Of a stretch of DNA of 64,000 nt, positions 25,566 through 34,816 are shown in pieces. The position numbers and the translations under genes were made by a program. Positions within the stretch are counted from its first letter, which is position 1. Each line of letters begins with the position of its first letter. The stretch lies in the NCBI RefSeq assembly GCF_030848565.1, contig NZ_JAVDDV010000010.1, positions 1 to 64,000 of the forward strand, given 5' to 3'. The notes under the pieces are model-generated. The model was not told the origin of the DNA. It saw only the letters and a list, made by a program, of their open reading frames with translations, and did no database searches. The stretch is from Natronolimnohabitans sp. A-GB9 (GTDB lineage Archaea > Halobacteriota > Halobacteria > Halobacteriales > Natrialbaceae).

Positions 25566-26496
25566 AGTCGCCGGCGTCGTTCTCCCAGTCCGACTCGAGA
25601 TCCGTGAGACACGTCTCGGCGTGTGGGTTTCCGTGTGTAATGCCGGCGACGGCGTAATCGTCCTGGTCGGTCGTCAGTCCGGTGATGACCGTCCCGTACT
25701 CACCGTAGTCGGGTACCGAAACGACGAGTTCGTCGCCGTTTTCTGAGACGCCGCCGTCGTCCTCGATCTCGAAGACGACCGTCTCGACGCCCGACGCATC
25801 GACGTCCTCGCCGATCGTGACGCCGTCCTCGATTACGGTGTTTCCGTACCCCGCCTCGTCGTAGAACCCAGTGCTCGCGTAGACCACGTCGCCGTCCTCG
25901 AAGTCGCCGTTGACCGTCGCCCGCCTACAGGAGTCGAACGTAACGCCCGCGTCGGGATCGTCACCGTTCGCGTCGGCCTCGACGACGACCGTCTCGGTGG
26001 CTTCGTCGGCGCCCGTATCGACTTCGACGGGGAACGCCTCGCTGTCGCCCGTCGGCTCGCCGGCCTGGAACTCGAGGCCGAGGTCGACGGTCTCTCCCGG
26101 CTCGAGAGTCAGTCGTTCGCTGTCCTCGATCTGCGGATCGTGGCCGACGACGAGTTCGACGTCGGTGGTCCCGCGCTCGTCGCCGACGTTTGCGATCGTC
26201 GCGGCGACCTCGAGTGACTCCCCGCCACCGATCGGCGAGTTCGTCGTCATCGACGTCACTTCGAACGTCGCCGGCGTCGACTCGGCATCGTCGGTGTCGG
26301 CCTCGCCGTTACCGGCGTCGCTCTCTCCGTCCGACGCCTCGGCGGTGACCTCGCCGTCGTCCTCGAGATCGACCGTTTCGTCTGCGTCTCTGCCGTCGCT
26401 CGACTCTGCTTCGTTTCCGGCACTATCGTCCAGACAGCCGGCAGCGCCGATTCCGATTCCGACTCCCGTCGTCGCGATGAACGTTCGACGTTCCAT
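25564..26496 (-). CDS. CARDB-domain lipoprotein
   Basis: A 310-residue exported protein starting MERRTFIATTGVGIGIGAAGC, a Tat signal with a lipobox Cys near residue 21. An acidic linker (22-75) precedes one CARDB-like beta-sandwich (about 78-180; FEVTSMTTNSPIGGGESLEV to VDTGADEATETVVVE). A second conserved domain (about 185-300) begins FDSCRRATVNGDFEDGDVVYAS. The first domain is a close relative of the three repeats in the protein at 28550-30514. The second is related to part of the protein at 62280-64000. It is probably a surface adhesion or structural protein. Confidence 0.78.
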   Translation of the reverse strand: MERRTFIATTGVGIGIGAAGCLDDSAGNEAESSDGRDADETVDLEDDGEVTAEASDGESDAGNGEADTDDAESTPATFEVTSMTTNSPIGGGESLEVAATIANVGDERGTTDVELVVGHDPQIEDSERLTLEPGETVDLGLEFQAGEPTGDSEAFPVEVDTGADEATETVVVEADANGDDPDAGVTFDSCRRATVNGDFEDGDVVYASTGFYDEAGYGNTVIEDGVTIGEDVDASGVETVVFEIEDDGGVSENGDELVVSVPDYGEYGTVITGLTTDQDDYAVAGITHGNPHAETCLTDLESDWENDAGD

Positions 26497-26825
26497 ACCG
26501 ACCCCATCGCAGTCGTCCCACATCAAATTGTATCCAATCTGTTAGGTTCAGATACTTTCATCAGCGCTTATCTGACCTGTTTTCGTCAGCGTATAACGAG
26601 CTGTGTCGACTTTCAGAGACTGCAGCAAGACCAGCGTACGGGATCGTCTCTTCGTCTTATACTGCTGGACTGCACACACCGATCGCACTCGAGACGCGCT
26701 GACGACAGGAGACCGTATGACCGTTGTCCGGTAGTAGTAGCGATCGAAACGCCACGGATCCGTTCGATACCCGTTTGCAGGGACTACGGGTCGAGACCGA
26801 ATCGTCGTGGCGGGCCTCGCGGGGG
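26497..26825. other. intergenic region with degenerate repeat arms
   Basis: Contains tatactgctggac (26657-26669) and gacgacaggagaccgtatgac (26702-26722), degenerate forms of the family A left and family B right arms. No coding frame is convincing. Confidence 0.4.
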
Positions 26826-28349
26826 TCACGTCCACCGTGAAATCGGCTCGCCACTCCGGGACCGACGAACGTACTCGTCGTGCATCTCCTCGACGGCGTC
26901 GGTAAACTGCTTGCCGTCCTCGAGGTGCTCGCGAATCCGCTCGAGTTTCCATCGGCTGGGCGTCGTTCGGTCGCGCCAGCGCGTCTCGAGCGGCGAGAGG
27001 TAGTCGTCGATCGTCGACGTCGAGACGTCCTGCTCGCGGAGACCGCGGCGGGCAAACGAGAAGAGTTCGTCGTAGATCACGTTCCGGTCGGTCGTCCGCT
27101 CGCCGTCGGCGTCGATCCACGCGAGGTCGGCCTCGAGCCCGTCCTCGACCGCTGCATAGAAGCTCCGTTCGGCGGCGTCGCGCTCGAGGGTTGCGAGTGG
27201 ATGGTCGGCCGCGACGAGCCCACAGAGGAGGCCGCTGATCAAACACTGGAAGCCGACGATTTCGTCGATCGTCGGCTGTGTGGGAAGCGGCCGGTACTCG
27301 AGGCGCATCGACCAGCAATCGCCCGTTCCAACCGGCTGGCCGCCGATGACGGTCCGGAGCCAACGCCAGTAGGTACCGCGTTTGTGGTCGAGTTCCCAGA
27401 ACCGGTCGCCGAACGTTTCCCGGTCACCGTCTCTTACCCACTCGCGGAGAAACGGGGCACACGTCGGATCGGCGACGAGTCGGTCGACGGTGTCGGTCGC
27501 GTCTGTGAGATCACGCGGCATACGAACCTTCTCCCAGGCGTGGTTGATCGACATCTCGAACACCGGGATCCGGAGTTCGTGATAGGTTTCCTCGAGGAGT
27601 CGTTTCGGCTCGTCATCGTCGTCGAAGGCGTACAGATCCGGCGGTAACAGCGGCGAGTTCGTCGCCAGCGCGAGCACCGGTCCGAGCGTCCGGAGCGCGA
27701 GGTTGTAGTAGCGCGGAAACGACGCCACGTCGGGGATCTGGACGTGGGGTTGGATCGAACTCGTAAGCGACTCGAACAACAGCGACGGAAACTCACAGTC
27801 GACACCCGTCACCGAGAGCGTAATCGCCCCCGTCGTCTCCCCCAGAATATCGTTGTCGATCGCGTAGTAGCGCGGCGATGGCGTCATGTTCTCGGCGATC
27901 GTCACGTCCTCGCGCTCGGTCGTGGCCGTGAGATACGAATGGGTCCCCTCGGGTGGCGGACACGTCCACATCGCGTCCAAAACGATCTCGAGGCCCGCGT
28001 CGTCGGCCGCGTTCTGGACGTCACGGTATTGCTGTCGGAGCTGTGACGCCTGTGCATCGATCCCCGCCTCGTCGAACGCCGTCGCCGTCGTGTTGAGTTC
28101 GACGTTGTGCATGCCGAGTTCCCGCTCACAGCCTGCCTCGAAGACGTCGTCTGGGACTCGAGCGAGCCGTCCCGCGTCGTCGATGGCGTATGCCTCGAGT
28201 TCGAGACCGAGGCCGAAGCCGGGGCTGTCGAGCCGGCCCGACCGCAGGGCGTCGGTGAGACGAAGGGCCTGTTCGTCGACGCGGCGGTCGAACTCGCGTT
28301 GCGTCTCCTCACGCAGTGATCGATCGACGAGGTCGATCGGATCCGCCAT
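26826..28349 (-). CDS. glutamate-cysteine ligase family 2 (GCS2)-like protein, role unknown
   Basis: A 507-residue cytosolic protein with the carboxylate-amine ligase fold. GLGLELEAYAIDDAGRL near residue 46 is the acidic metal/ATP-binding strand, HNVELNTTATAF lies near 80, and WSMRLEYRPLPTQPT near 345 is the second acidic site. It is longer than the gshA product at 60563 and only distantly related to it. It may ligate a different amino acid or amine. The ATG at 28349 (MADPIDLVDRSL) precedes the homology. It stands alone. Confidence 0.7.
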   Translation of the reverse strand: MADPIDLVDRSLREETQREFDRRVDEQALRLTDALRSGRLDSPGFGLGLELEAYAIDDAGRLARVPDDVFEAGCERELGMHNVELNTTATAFDEAGIDAQASQLRQQYRDVQNAADDAGLEIVLDAMWTCPPPEGTHSYLTATTEREDVTIAENMTPSPRYYAIDNDILGETTGAITLSVTGVDCEFPSLLFESLTSSIQPHVQIPDVASFPRYYNLALRTLGPVLALATNSPLLPPDLYAFDDDDEPKRLLEETYHELRIPVFEMSINHAWEKVRMPRDLTDATDTVDRLVADPTCAPFLREWVRDGDRETFGDRFWELDHKRGTYWRWLRTVIGGQPVGTGDCWSMRLEYRPLPTQPTIDEIVGFQCLISGLLCGLVAADHPLATLERDAAERSFYAAVEDGLEADLAWIDADGERTTDRNVIYDELFSFARRGLREQDVSTSTIDDYLSPLETRWRDRTTPSRWKLERIREHLEDGKQFTDAVEEMHDEYVRRSRSGEPISRWT

Positions 28350-28434
28350 TGTAGACCGTACTCGAGCCAGTCGCTTAGAGGGTGGTGTATGTACGTACTC
28401 GAGACGGTCGCTTCGGCGAGAGTATCGGCGTTGG

Positions 28435-28493
28435 GACCGGCGTTCGGTCAAGCCGTGTCGGCGTTCCGTGATTCCCTGACCGAAACGCCGGTC
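28435..28493. repeat. 16-bp imperfect hairpin
   Basis: gaccggcgttcggtca (28435-28450) pairs with 28477-28493 with one bulged base. It lies 57 bp beyond the stop of the minus-strand triple-CARDB gene, in the 200-bp gap before the next gene. It may fold in the mRNA 3' end. Confidence 0.5.
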
Positions 28494-28549
28494 GCAGCCA
28501 GTCTCTCGGTGAGCGTAACGTGTCTTTTCTTTCTACCGGTCGACATGCG

Positions 28550-30514
28550 TCAGAGGGATGGTTCGGCCTCTTCCGCTGGATCGTCGTCGGCTGACGGCGC
28601 AGTGCCGTCGTCATCCGGCAGGTCGGTGCCCGCGCTGTCATCCGGTGGGTCGGAGCCGCCGTTGCCGTCCGGTGGCTCGACACCGGTATCGTCGTCCGGT
28701 AGGCCGGTGTCCCCGTTCCCGTTCGGCGGCCCAGGATCGGTATCGTCGCCTGGTGGTCCAGGATCGGTATCGTCGTCCGGTGGGCCTAAATCATCGTCGT
28801 CGTCCGGTGGGTCGGGCTCGTCATCGTCGGCGGGTAGTTGGTCGTCCCCCTCGTCGTCATCCGGTAGTTCGGGCTCGTCGTCATCATCGTCGGGTAGTTC
28901 GTCGTCTTCCACGTCGACTGTCGATTCGACCACCACCGTCGTGGACGCCGTGTCCGCTCCGGTGTCCACTTCCACCGGGAACGACTCGCTGTCGCCCGCT
29001 GGCTCGCCCGCCTGAAACGTCAGGGTGAGACCCGCTGATTCACCCGGCTCGAGTGTGAGCAGTTCGCTGTCCTCGACTTGCGGATCGTGACCGACGACGA
29101 GCTCGACGTCGGTAGTGCCGGTTTCGTCACCGACGTTCTCGATGGTCGTCTCGACCTCGAGCGTCTCCCCGCCGCCGATCGGAGAGTTCGTCGCTATCGA
29201 GGTCACTTCGAACGTCGCCGGTGTCGCTTCCTCGACGACGACCGTCTCGGAAGCCGTGTCCGCACCAGTATCGACGTCGACGGGGAACGCCTCGCTGTCT
29301 CCTGCCGGCTCCCCAGTCTCGAAGGTCAGCGTGAGATTAGCCGTCTCGTCGGGCTCGAGGGTGAGTAGTTCGCTGTCCTCGACCTGCGGATCGTGACCGA
29401 CGACGAGTTCGACGTCAGTGGTGCCAGTTTCATCACCGACGTTTTCGATGGTCGTCTCGACCTCGAGTGTCTCTCCACCACTGACTGGTGAGTTGGTCGA
29501 AAGCGCTGTGACCTCGAACGTCGCCGGTAGCTCATCCTCAACGACGACCATCTCCGAAGCCGTGTCCGTACCGGTATCGACCGCTACCGGGAACTCCTCG
29601 CTGTCCCCTGCCGGCTCTCCCGTCTCGAAGATCAGCGTGAGATCGGTCGTTTCGTCCGGCTCGAGTTCGACCTGCTCGCTGTCCTCGATCTGTGGATCGT
29701 GGCCGACGACGAGCTCGACGTCGGTACTGGCGGCTCGAGGGCCGGCGTTTCGGATCGTCGCGTCCACTTCGAGCGTCTCGCCACCGCCAACGGGCGACTC
29801 GGCCTCCATCTCCTCGATCTCGAACGACGTGAGCTGTTCGAACTGCCACGAGTCCGATGCGTCGATGGCTCCGTTTTCACTGAGCACCCACGCGAGAACA
29901 CCTTCTGGTACCACGTCGTCCGCATCGACCTCGAGCGTCGCCGTGTCGTCGCTACCATCGACGTCGGTGACGTCGAGAACGACGTCTAGTGCCAGGGCCC
30001 ACCAGACGACGCGGTCCAGGTTTCCGTCGGGATCCGAGACGGCGACCTCGAGTTCGATCGTCTCGTCGGGCGCTCGGGGGAGCCGGTCGTCCGTCGACGG
30101 CTGCGTATCGGTGATACTCGGGGCCCCGATCCCGCCCGAAGCGACGTCGACCGTCAACGTGATCGCGTCGCTACCATCGATCTCTGCGGTTACTTGTCGA
30201 TCCGACTCGAACGTGTGTTGCCAGAACGTGGTCCCTCGATGGTCGACGTATGCGCTCTCCCACGGCCCCATCGACGCCCCAGCGAACTCACCGTCGAGAT
30301 ACCACTCCGGCCACTCACCGATGCCGTCGACGCCGATCTCGAACACGATCGTCGTCCCCGGCTGGACGGAGAGCTCCGGCTCCGGTGGCTGAACGCGCTC
30401 GACGCCCTCGGTCTGTGTGTCTGCTCTACGCGTCTCCGTCACCCAGACGTAACCGATGCTCCCACCAGCGACGCCGCTGAGCAGCTCGCGCCGCTCGAGT
30501 TGTCTCCCTCCCAT
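28550..30514 (-). CDS. surface protein with three tandem CARDB repeats and a Pro/Asp-rich tail
   Basis: A 654-residue exported protein. A twin-arginine-like leader (LERRELLSGVAGGSIG) opens it. An N-terminal beta region (about 45-225) contains PGTTIVFEIGVDGIGEWPEWYLDG. Three CARDB-like repeats of about 100 residues begin near 232, 332 and 433, each with the core VELVVGHDPQ. From about 535 the chain is a low-complexity D/P/E-rich stalk. Repeats 2 and 3 are nearly identical over long runs, pointing to recent duplication or gene conversion. It is probably an envelope or adhesion protein; the ligand is unknown. Confidence 0.75.
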   Translation of the reverse strand: MGGRQLERRELLSGVAGGSIGYVWVTETRRADTQTEGVERVQPPEPELSVQPGTTIVFEIGVDGIGEWPEWYLDGEFAGASMGPWESAYVDHRGTTFWQHTFESDRQVTAEIDGSDAITLTVDVASGGIGAPSITDTQPSTDDRLPRAPDETIELEVAVSDPDGNLDRVVWWALALDVVLDVTDVDGSDDTATLEVDADDVVPEGVLAWVLSENGAIDASDSWQFEQLTSFEIEEMEAESPVGGGETLEVDATIRNAGPRAASTDVELVVGHDPQIEDSEQVELEPDETTDLTLIFETGEPAGDSEEFPVAVDTGTDTASEMVVVEDELPATFEVTALSTNSPVSGGETLEVETTIENVGDETGTTDVELVVGHDPQVEDSELLTLEPDETANLTLTFETGEPAGDSEAFPVDVDTGADTASETVVVEEATPATFEVTSIATNSPIGGGETLEVETTIENVGDETGTTDVELVVGHDPQVEDSELLTLEPGESAGLTLTFQAGEPAGDSESFPVEVDTGADTASTTVVVESTVDVEDDELPDDDDDEPELPDDDEGDDQLPADDDEPDPPDDDDDLGPPDDDTDPGPPGDDTDPGPPNGNGDTGLPDDDTGVEPPDGNGGSDPPDDSAGTDLPDDDGTAPSADDDPAEEAEPSL

Positions 30515-30645
30515 GAAACCCGCTACCTGTGTATCATTTGAGAACCTGTGGCACAGTTTCGGTACTCAACCAGCTGTTTTCGTTCGGCGGTCAGTCGACT
30601 ACAGTCAATAATACGACATTATGTCGGGTAATGATCGTCTTTGTC

Positions 30646-30664
30646 ATACTGCTGTCGACAGTAT
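30646..30664. repeat. collapsed family A palindrome
   Basis: atactgctgtcgacagtat has both family A end sequences joined with almost no interior. It lies in the gap upstream of rfcL. Confidence 0.45.
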
Positions 30665-30785
30665 CAGTAGCGATCGTCTCGAGCGACGACGCGTACGAAG
30701 ACATCCACCCCTCTCGGCCAGCAAACGGACAGCGAGGAGTAACGCTCCGCAACCACTAAACGCGGCTCCCACCAATCACGTTCCA

Positions 30786-32267
30786 ATGAGCGACTGGACC
30801 GAGAAGTACCGTCCGACGACGCTGTCGGAGGTGCGCGGAAACAACAAGGCCCGCGACCAACTCGAGGAGTGGGCAAAGACCTGGGACGACCACCGGGACG
30901 CGGTGATCGTCCACGGGAGCCCGGGCGTGGGCAAGACCTCTGCGGCCCACGCGCTGGCCAACGACATGGGCTGGCCCGTCATGGAACTCAACGCCAGCGA
31001 CGACCGGCAGGCCGACGTCATCGAGCGCGTCGCCGGTGAGGCATCGAAAAGCGGCACACTCACCGGCGGTGAGGCCGGACGCCGGCTCGTGATCTTAGAC
31101 GAAGCGGACAACTTCCACGGCAGCGCCGATTACGGCGGCTCCCGGGAGGTCACCCGCGTCGTCAAAGACGCCAATCAGCCGATCGTCCTCGTGGCCAACG
31201 AGTTCTACGACATGAGCCAATCGCTTCGTGACGCCTGTGAGACGATCGAGTTCCGGGACGTCTCGAAGCGGTCGATCGTGCCCGTCCTACGGGACATCTG
31301 CCGGCGCGAGGACATCGAGTTCGAGGAAGACGCCTTGAAGAAGATCGCCGGGAACACGAGTGGGGATCTGCGGTCGGCGGTCAACGATCTGCAGGCGGTC
31401 GCCGAAGAGGCAGACCGACTCACCGTCGAGGACGTCGTCACGGGCCAGCGAGACACCACGGAGGGGATCTTCGACTTCCTCGATACCGTGATCAAGGAGG
31501 CAGACGCCGAGGGCGCGTTGCGGGCTTCCTACGACGTCGACGAGAACCCCGACGAGATGCTGAACTGGATCGAGGACAACGTCCCGAAAGACTACCACGG
31601 CCCGGAACTGGCCGACGCCTACGAGTACCTCTCGAACGCCGACCGCTGGCTCGGACGGGTGCGGGCGACCCAGGACTACTCGTACTGGCGGTACGCGACC
31701 GACAACATGACCGCCGGCGTCGCGGCCTCCCGCCGCGAAGAGAAGGGCGGCTGGACTCGCTACGGGCCGCCGAGTTACTGGTCGAAACTCGGTCGTACCA
31801 AGGGAACCCGAAACACCCGCGACGCCATCGCCGAACGCATCGCCGAACGCGAGGGGACGAGCGTCGCGACCGCCCGTCGGGAGATCCTCCCGTTTCTCTC
31901 GGCGATGACCCACCACTGCAAGAACCGCGATCTGACCGTTCAGATGGCCGCAGTCTACGACTTAGACGAAAACCAGGTCTCGTTCGTCACCGGCAGTGGA
32001 AAAGACACGAACAAGGTCCAGTCGATCGTCGAGGACGCCGGGGAACTGCGCGAAGAAGCGGTCGTCGAACACTCGGGATCGGCGTTTTTCGAGGCCGACG
32101 ACTCGAGCGACGGGACGAACAACGACGAGTCCAGTGACGAAGCCAGCGACCAGGAGACGCTCGCGACGGCCGGCGGAGCGGACGAGGAGCCTACTGCCGA
32201 CTCGAGTGAATCGAACGACGCAACCGAGACGGACGACGGCCAGTCCGGACTGAACGACTTCCTTTAG
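30786..32267 (+). CDS. rfcL: replication factor C large subunit
   Basis: A 493-residue clamp-loader ATPase that, with RFC small subunits, opens PCNA and loads it on primed DNA. MSDWTEKYRPTTLSEVRGN opens the protein. Walker A is GSPGVGKTS near residue 45 and Walker B is VILDEADN near 102. The AAA+ lid follows at 160-230 and the collar domain at about 230-400. An acidic linker ends in QSGLNDFL, a good C-terminal PCNA-interacting motif. ATG 30786 is chosen for homology; the frame extends upstream without any. Confidence 0.96.
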   Translation: MSDWTEKYRPTTLSEVRGNNKARDQLEEWAKTWDDHRDAVIVHGSPGVGKTSAAHALANDMGWPVMELNASDDRQADVIERVAGEASKSGTLTGGEAGRRLVILDEADNFHGSADYGGSREVTRVVKDANQPIVLVANEFYDMSQSLRDACETIEFRDVSKRSIVPVLRDICRREDIEFEEDALKKIAGNTSGDLRSAVNDLQAVAEEADRLTVEDVVTGQRDTTEGIFDFLDTVIKEADAEGALRASYDVDENPDEMLNWIEDNVPKDYHGPELADAYEYLSNADRWLGRVRATQDYSYWRYATDNMTAGVAASRREEKGGWTRYGPPSYWSKLGRTKGTRNTRDAIAERIAEREGTSVATARREILPFLSAMTHHCKNRDLTVQMAAVYDLDENQVSFVTGSGKDTNKVQSIVEDAGELREEAVVEHSGSAFFEADDSSDGTNNDESSDEASDQETLATAGGADEEPTADSSESNDATETDDGQSGLNDFL

Positions 32268-32437
32268 CCACCAGCGCGCGGTAGCAAGCGGTCACACGCG
32301 GTCTTATCGGTGTTCGGGCTCGAGACGAATCGGAACACCGTCTGTACAGAAAACCCTCTAATTTGACATATCAATTTGTAGTACAACCGATGGTATTACT
32401 TTGATCAACGGTGACAGTACCCAACGGTGACCGGCAC

Positions 32438-32638
32438 ATGAACGATCGACACCGGTGTCCCCTCTGTACCGAGACGTTCCCCGAGCGAACCGGCCTTCAG
32501 GTCCACCTCGAGGTCAACCACCGCAAGTCGGAGGTCGTCACTCTACTGGTCGATCTACACGAAGATACCGCCGAACGTCCGATAGACAGTGGGCCGACGG
32601 TCGCCGAAGAGGAGCGGTCGGCCCCGTCTGCTGACTGA
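32438..32638 (+). CDS. small C2H2 zinc-finger protein
   Basis: A 66-residue protein with one classical C2H2 finger near the N-terminus, CPLCTETFPERTGLQVHLEVNH, and an acidic tail. Single-finger proteins of this sort are common in haloarchaea, and some affect growth state or biofilm; this one is uncharacterised. ATG 32438 is favoured over GTG 32411. It lies downstream of rfcL and converges with bioD. Confidence 0.75.
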   Translation: MNDRHRCPLCTETFPERTGLQVHLEVNHRKSEVVTLLVDLHEDTAERPIDSGPTVAEEERSAPSAD

Positions 32639-32662
32639 ACGCGATCGCTGTTCTGCGTCGCT

Positions 32663-33373
32663 CTAGTCGACCCCACCAGTCACGAGTCGATCCAGAAACG
32701 CCGGGGAGAGCGCGTCGGCGACGCCGATCGCCATCTCCTGTGGTGTCTCGTCGTCGAGCGGCGGGACCGTCTCGACGGGACAGTCGGTCATACGCTCGAG
32801 TTCAGCGGGATTGGTCCGTTCGGCGACGGTCGCGCCCGCGTACTCGTTGCAGACGATCCCGGCGACGTCGACGCCGCGGGACTCGAGTGCGTCGACCGAA
32901 AGTGCGCTGTGATTCAACGTCCCCAGGCCCGAGCGAGTGACGACGACGGCGGTCGCATCGAGATCGGCGACGAGATCGATCACCTCGCGGTCTCCGGCAA
33001 GCGGAACCCGCAGACCGCCGATCCCCTCGACGATTGGGACTGCGGTCTCGGCGACGGCGTCCTCACAGGCCGCTCGCACGTCGTCGTACGCGAGTTCTTC
33101 GTCAGCTACCTCGGCGGCGACCCGCGGAGCGAGTGCTGGCTCGAGATAGCGTGGACAGGTCGCCGACGCCTCGTCATCGCATGCCTCGGCGACGAACCCC
33201 GCATCGTCGTCCGGTGGGTACCCGGTCTGGGCGGGTTTGATCGCCCGGGCGTCGGCGCCGGACTCGCGCAGCCAGCGGGTGATCCCAGCGGTGACGACGG
33301 TCTTGCCGACGCCAGTGTCGGTGCCGACGATTGCGATCGGATCGGCGAGCGTGAGTTCCTCGAGATCGGTCAT
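32663..33373 (-). CDS. bioD: dethiobiotin synthase
   Basis: A 236-residue ATP-dependent enzyme that closes the ureido ring of dethiobiotin from 7,8-diaminopelargonate and CO2. The P-loop is GTDTGVGKTVV near residue 17, followed by IKPAQTGY near 47 and EGIGGLRVPL near 120. Its ATG overlaps the bioF stop by 4 nt, indicating coupled translation. It is the last gene of the minus-strand biotin cluster. Confidence 0.93.
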   Translation of the reverse strand: MTDLEELTLADPIAIVGTDTGVGKTVVTAGITRWLRESGADARAIKPAQTGYPPDDDAGFVAEACDDEASATCPRYLEPALAPRVAAEVADEELAYDDVRAACEDAVAETAVPIVEGIGGLRVPLAGDREVIDLVADLDATAVVVTRSGLGTLNHSALSVDALESRGVDVAGIVCNEYAGATVAERTNPAELERMTDCPVETVPPLDDETPQEMAIGVADALSPAFLDRLVTGGVD

Positions 33374-34581
33374 AGCAGTCCGACCTCCGCGCCGGCCTCC
33401 CGGAACGCCTCGAGACAGGCGACGACGTCTTCCTCGTCGTGTGTCGCCATCGGGGCGACCCGGATCCGGCTAGTACCGTCGGGAACTGTCGGCGGTCTGA
33501 TCGCGGGCGCGACGACGTCGCGATCCTCGAGTGCCGATGCGAGCGCGAGCGCGTCCTCGCGGTCGCCGACGAGGACGGGGAGGATCTGGGAGTCACCCAG
33601 CACCGTAAAGCCCATCGACTCGAGACCGTCCCGAAGGTGGGATACGTTCTCCCAGAGTCGCTCGCGAGCGTCGCCGTGGCGGGCGACGTGTAACGCTTCG
33701 CTCGCCGCCGCGGCGGCCGGCGGTGCAAGCCCCGTCGAGAAGACGAACGACCGCGCGTCGTTGACCAGACACTCGATCAGTTCCTCGCTGCCCGCGACGT
33801 AGCCGCCCTGGCTGGCAAGCGCCTTCGAGAGCGTCCCAAGCTGGATCTGGACGCGATCCTCGAGGCCCTCGGCCTGGACGACGCCACCGCCGTCGACGTA
33901 GAGACCGGTCGCGTGGGCCTCGTCGACCATCACCCAGGCGCCAAACGCTTCGGCAGCGTCACAGATCTCCGCCAGCGGGGCGACGGTCCCGTCCATGCTG
34001 AACACGGAGTCGGTGACGACCAGCCAGGATTCGTCCGTGTCGGCATCGGCAGCGTCGAGTCGACGCTGCATCTTCGACCGGAGACTTCCCGCGTCACAGT
34101 GGTCGTAGACGATCGTCTCGGCGTCTGTCAGCCGGCAGCCGTCGATGATACTCGCGTGATTGTATTCGTCGGAGAAGATCACGTCCGGTTCGAGGGCGGT
34201 GATCGTCCCGATGTTCGCGGCGTATCCGGAGGAAAAAGCGAGCGCTCGTTCGGTCCCTTTGGTCTCGGCGAGTAGCCGTTCGAGGTCTCGGTGGACCATC
34301 GTATCGCCGGTGACCAGCCGGCTCGCACCGGCACCCGTCCCGACGGTCGCGGCGGCCTGGCGGGCCGCGTTCTCGACGCGCTGGTCGTCGGTCAGCCCCA
34401 GGTAGTTGTTCGAGGCAAAGACCAGTGCTTCGGTCGAATCCAGCACCGGTAGCTCGCTGCCCGACGGGGGCGCGAAGTAGCCCCGCTCGGCGACCCGATC
34501 GACGGGCGTGAGCGAACGTTTCAGCGTGGCGTCCTCGAGAGCCTCGAGTCGATCCTCGAGGTCGAACCCGCGGTTATCCAT
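33370..34581 (-). CDS. bioF: 8-amino-7-oxononanoate synthase
   Basis: A 403-residue PLP enzyme condensing L-alanine with pimeloyl-CoA (or the ACP form). FASNNYLGL near residue 55, the HASIIDGCRL segment, VDEAHATG near 210 and the PLP lysine in LGTLSKALASQGGY near 240 are all present. The ATG at 34581 starts MDNRGFDLEDRLE, the usual family start, although an in-frame ATG at 34605 is also possible. A family B repeat separates it from the upstream oxidoreductase gene, so it may have its own promoter. Confidence 0.92.
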   Translation of the reverse strand: MDNRGFDLEDRLEALEDATLKRSLTPVDRVAERGYFAPPSGSELPVLDSTEALVFASNNYLGLTDDQRVENAARQAAATVGTGAGASRLVTGDTMVHRDLERLLAETKGTERALAFSSGYAANIGTITALEPDVIFSDEYNHASIIDGCRLTDAETIVYDHCDAGSLRSKMQRRLDAADADTDESWLVVTDSVFSMDGTVAPLAEICDAAEAFGAWVMVDEAHATGLYVDGGGVVQAEGLEDRVQIQLGTLSKALASQGGYVAGSEELIECLVNDARSFVFSTGLAPPAAAAASEALHVARHGDARERLWENVSHLRDGLESMGFTVLGDSQILPVLVGDREDALALASALEDRDVVAPAIRPPTVPDGTSRIRVAPMATHDEEDVVACLEAFREAGAEVGLL

Positions 34582-34734
34582 TCGAGTGTACGGTGTCAGC
34601 GCCATGGTTTCACTCTCACGATTCCGTCCAGGACAGACGCAGTCTCGATATTCCGTTCCGGATACTCCTCCGGACCACTGTCCCGACTGTGGTGCACTCG
34701 CGAGCGGTCTGTGGTTGTGCCACAGTCGCCCGTC

Positions 34735-34816
34735 ATACGGACTCCTGTAAGTCGGTACCGGCGCAACCGCGACCCGGACTGTGGTTGCGCCGGGAAATCG
34801 GTACAGCAATCCGTAT
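34735..34816. repeat. family B palindromic repeat, 82 bp
   Basis: Arms atacggactcctgta and tacagcaatccgtat bracket an interior with gtcggtaccggcgcaaccg and gcgccgggaaatcggta. It is the same length as, and nearly identical to, the copy at 25483-25564. Its right end overlaps the TGA of the minus-strand oxidoreductase gene. The gap 34582-34815 also has a gactgtgg/ccacagtc hairpin but no gene. Confidence 0.8.

Noticed and set aside
28389-29015. Ser/Gly-rich 208-codon plus-strand frame
   Set aside because: It is the antisense of the Asp/Pro-rich stalk of the CARDB protein, so its low complexity is a mirror of that repeat.
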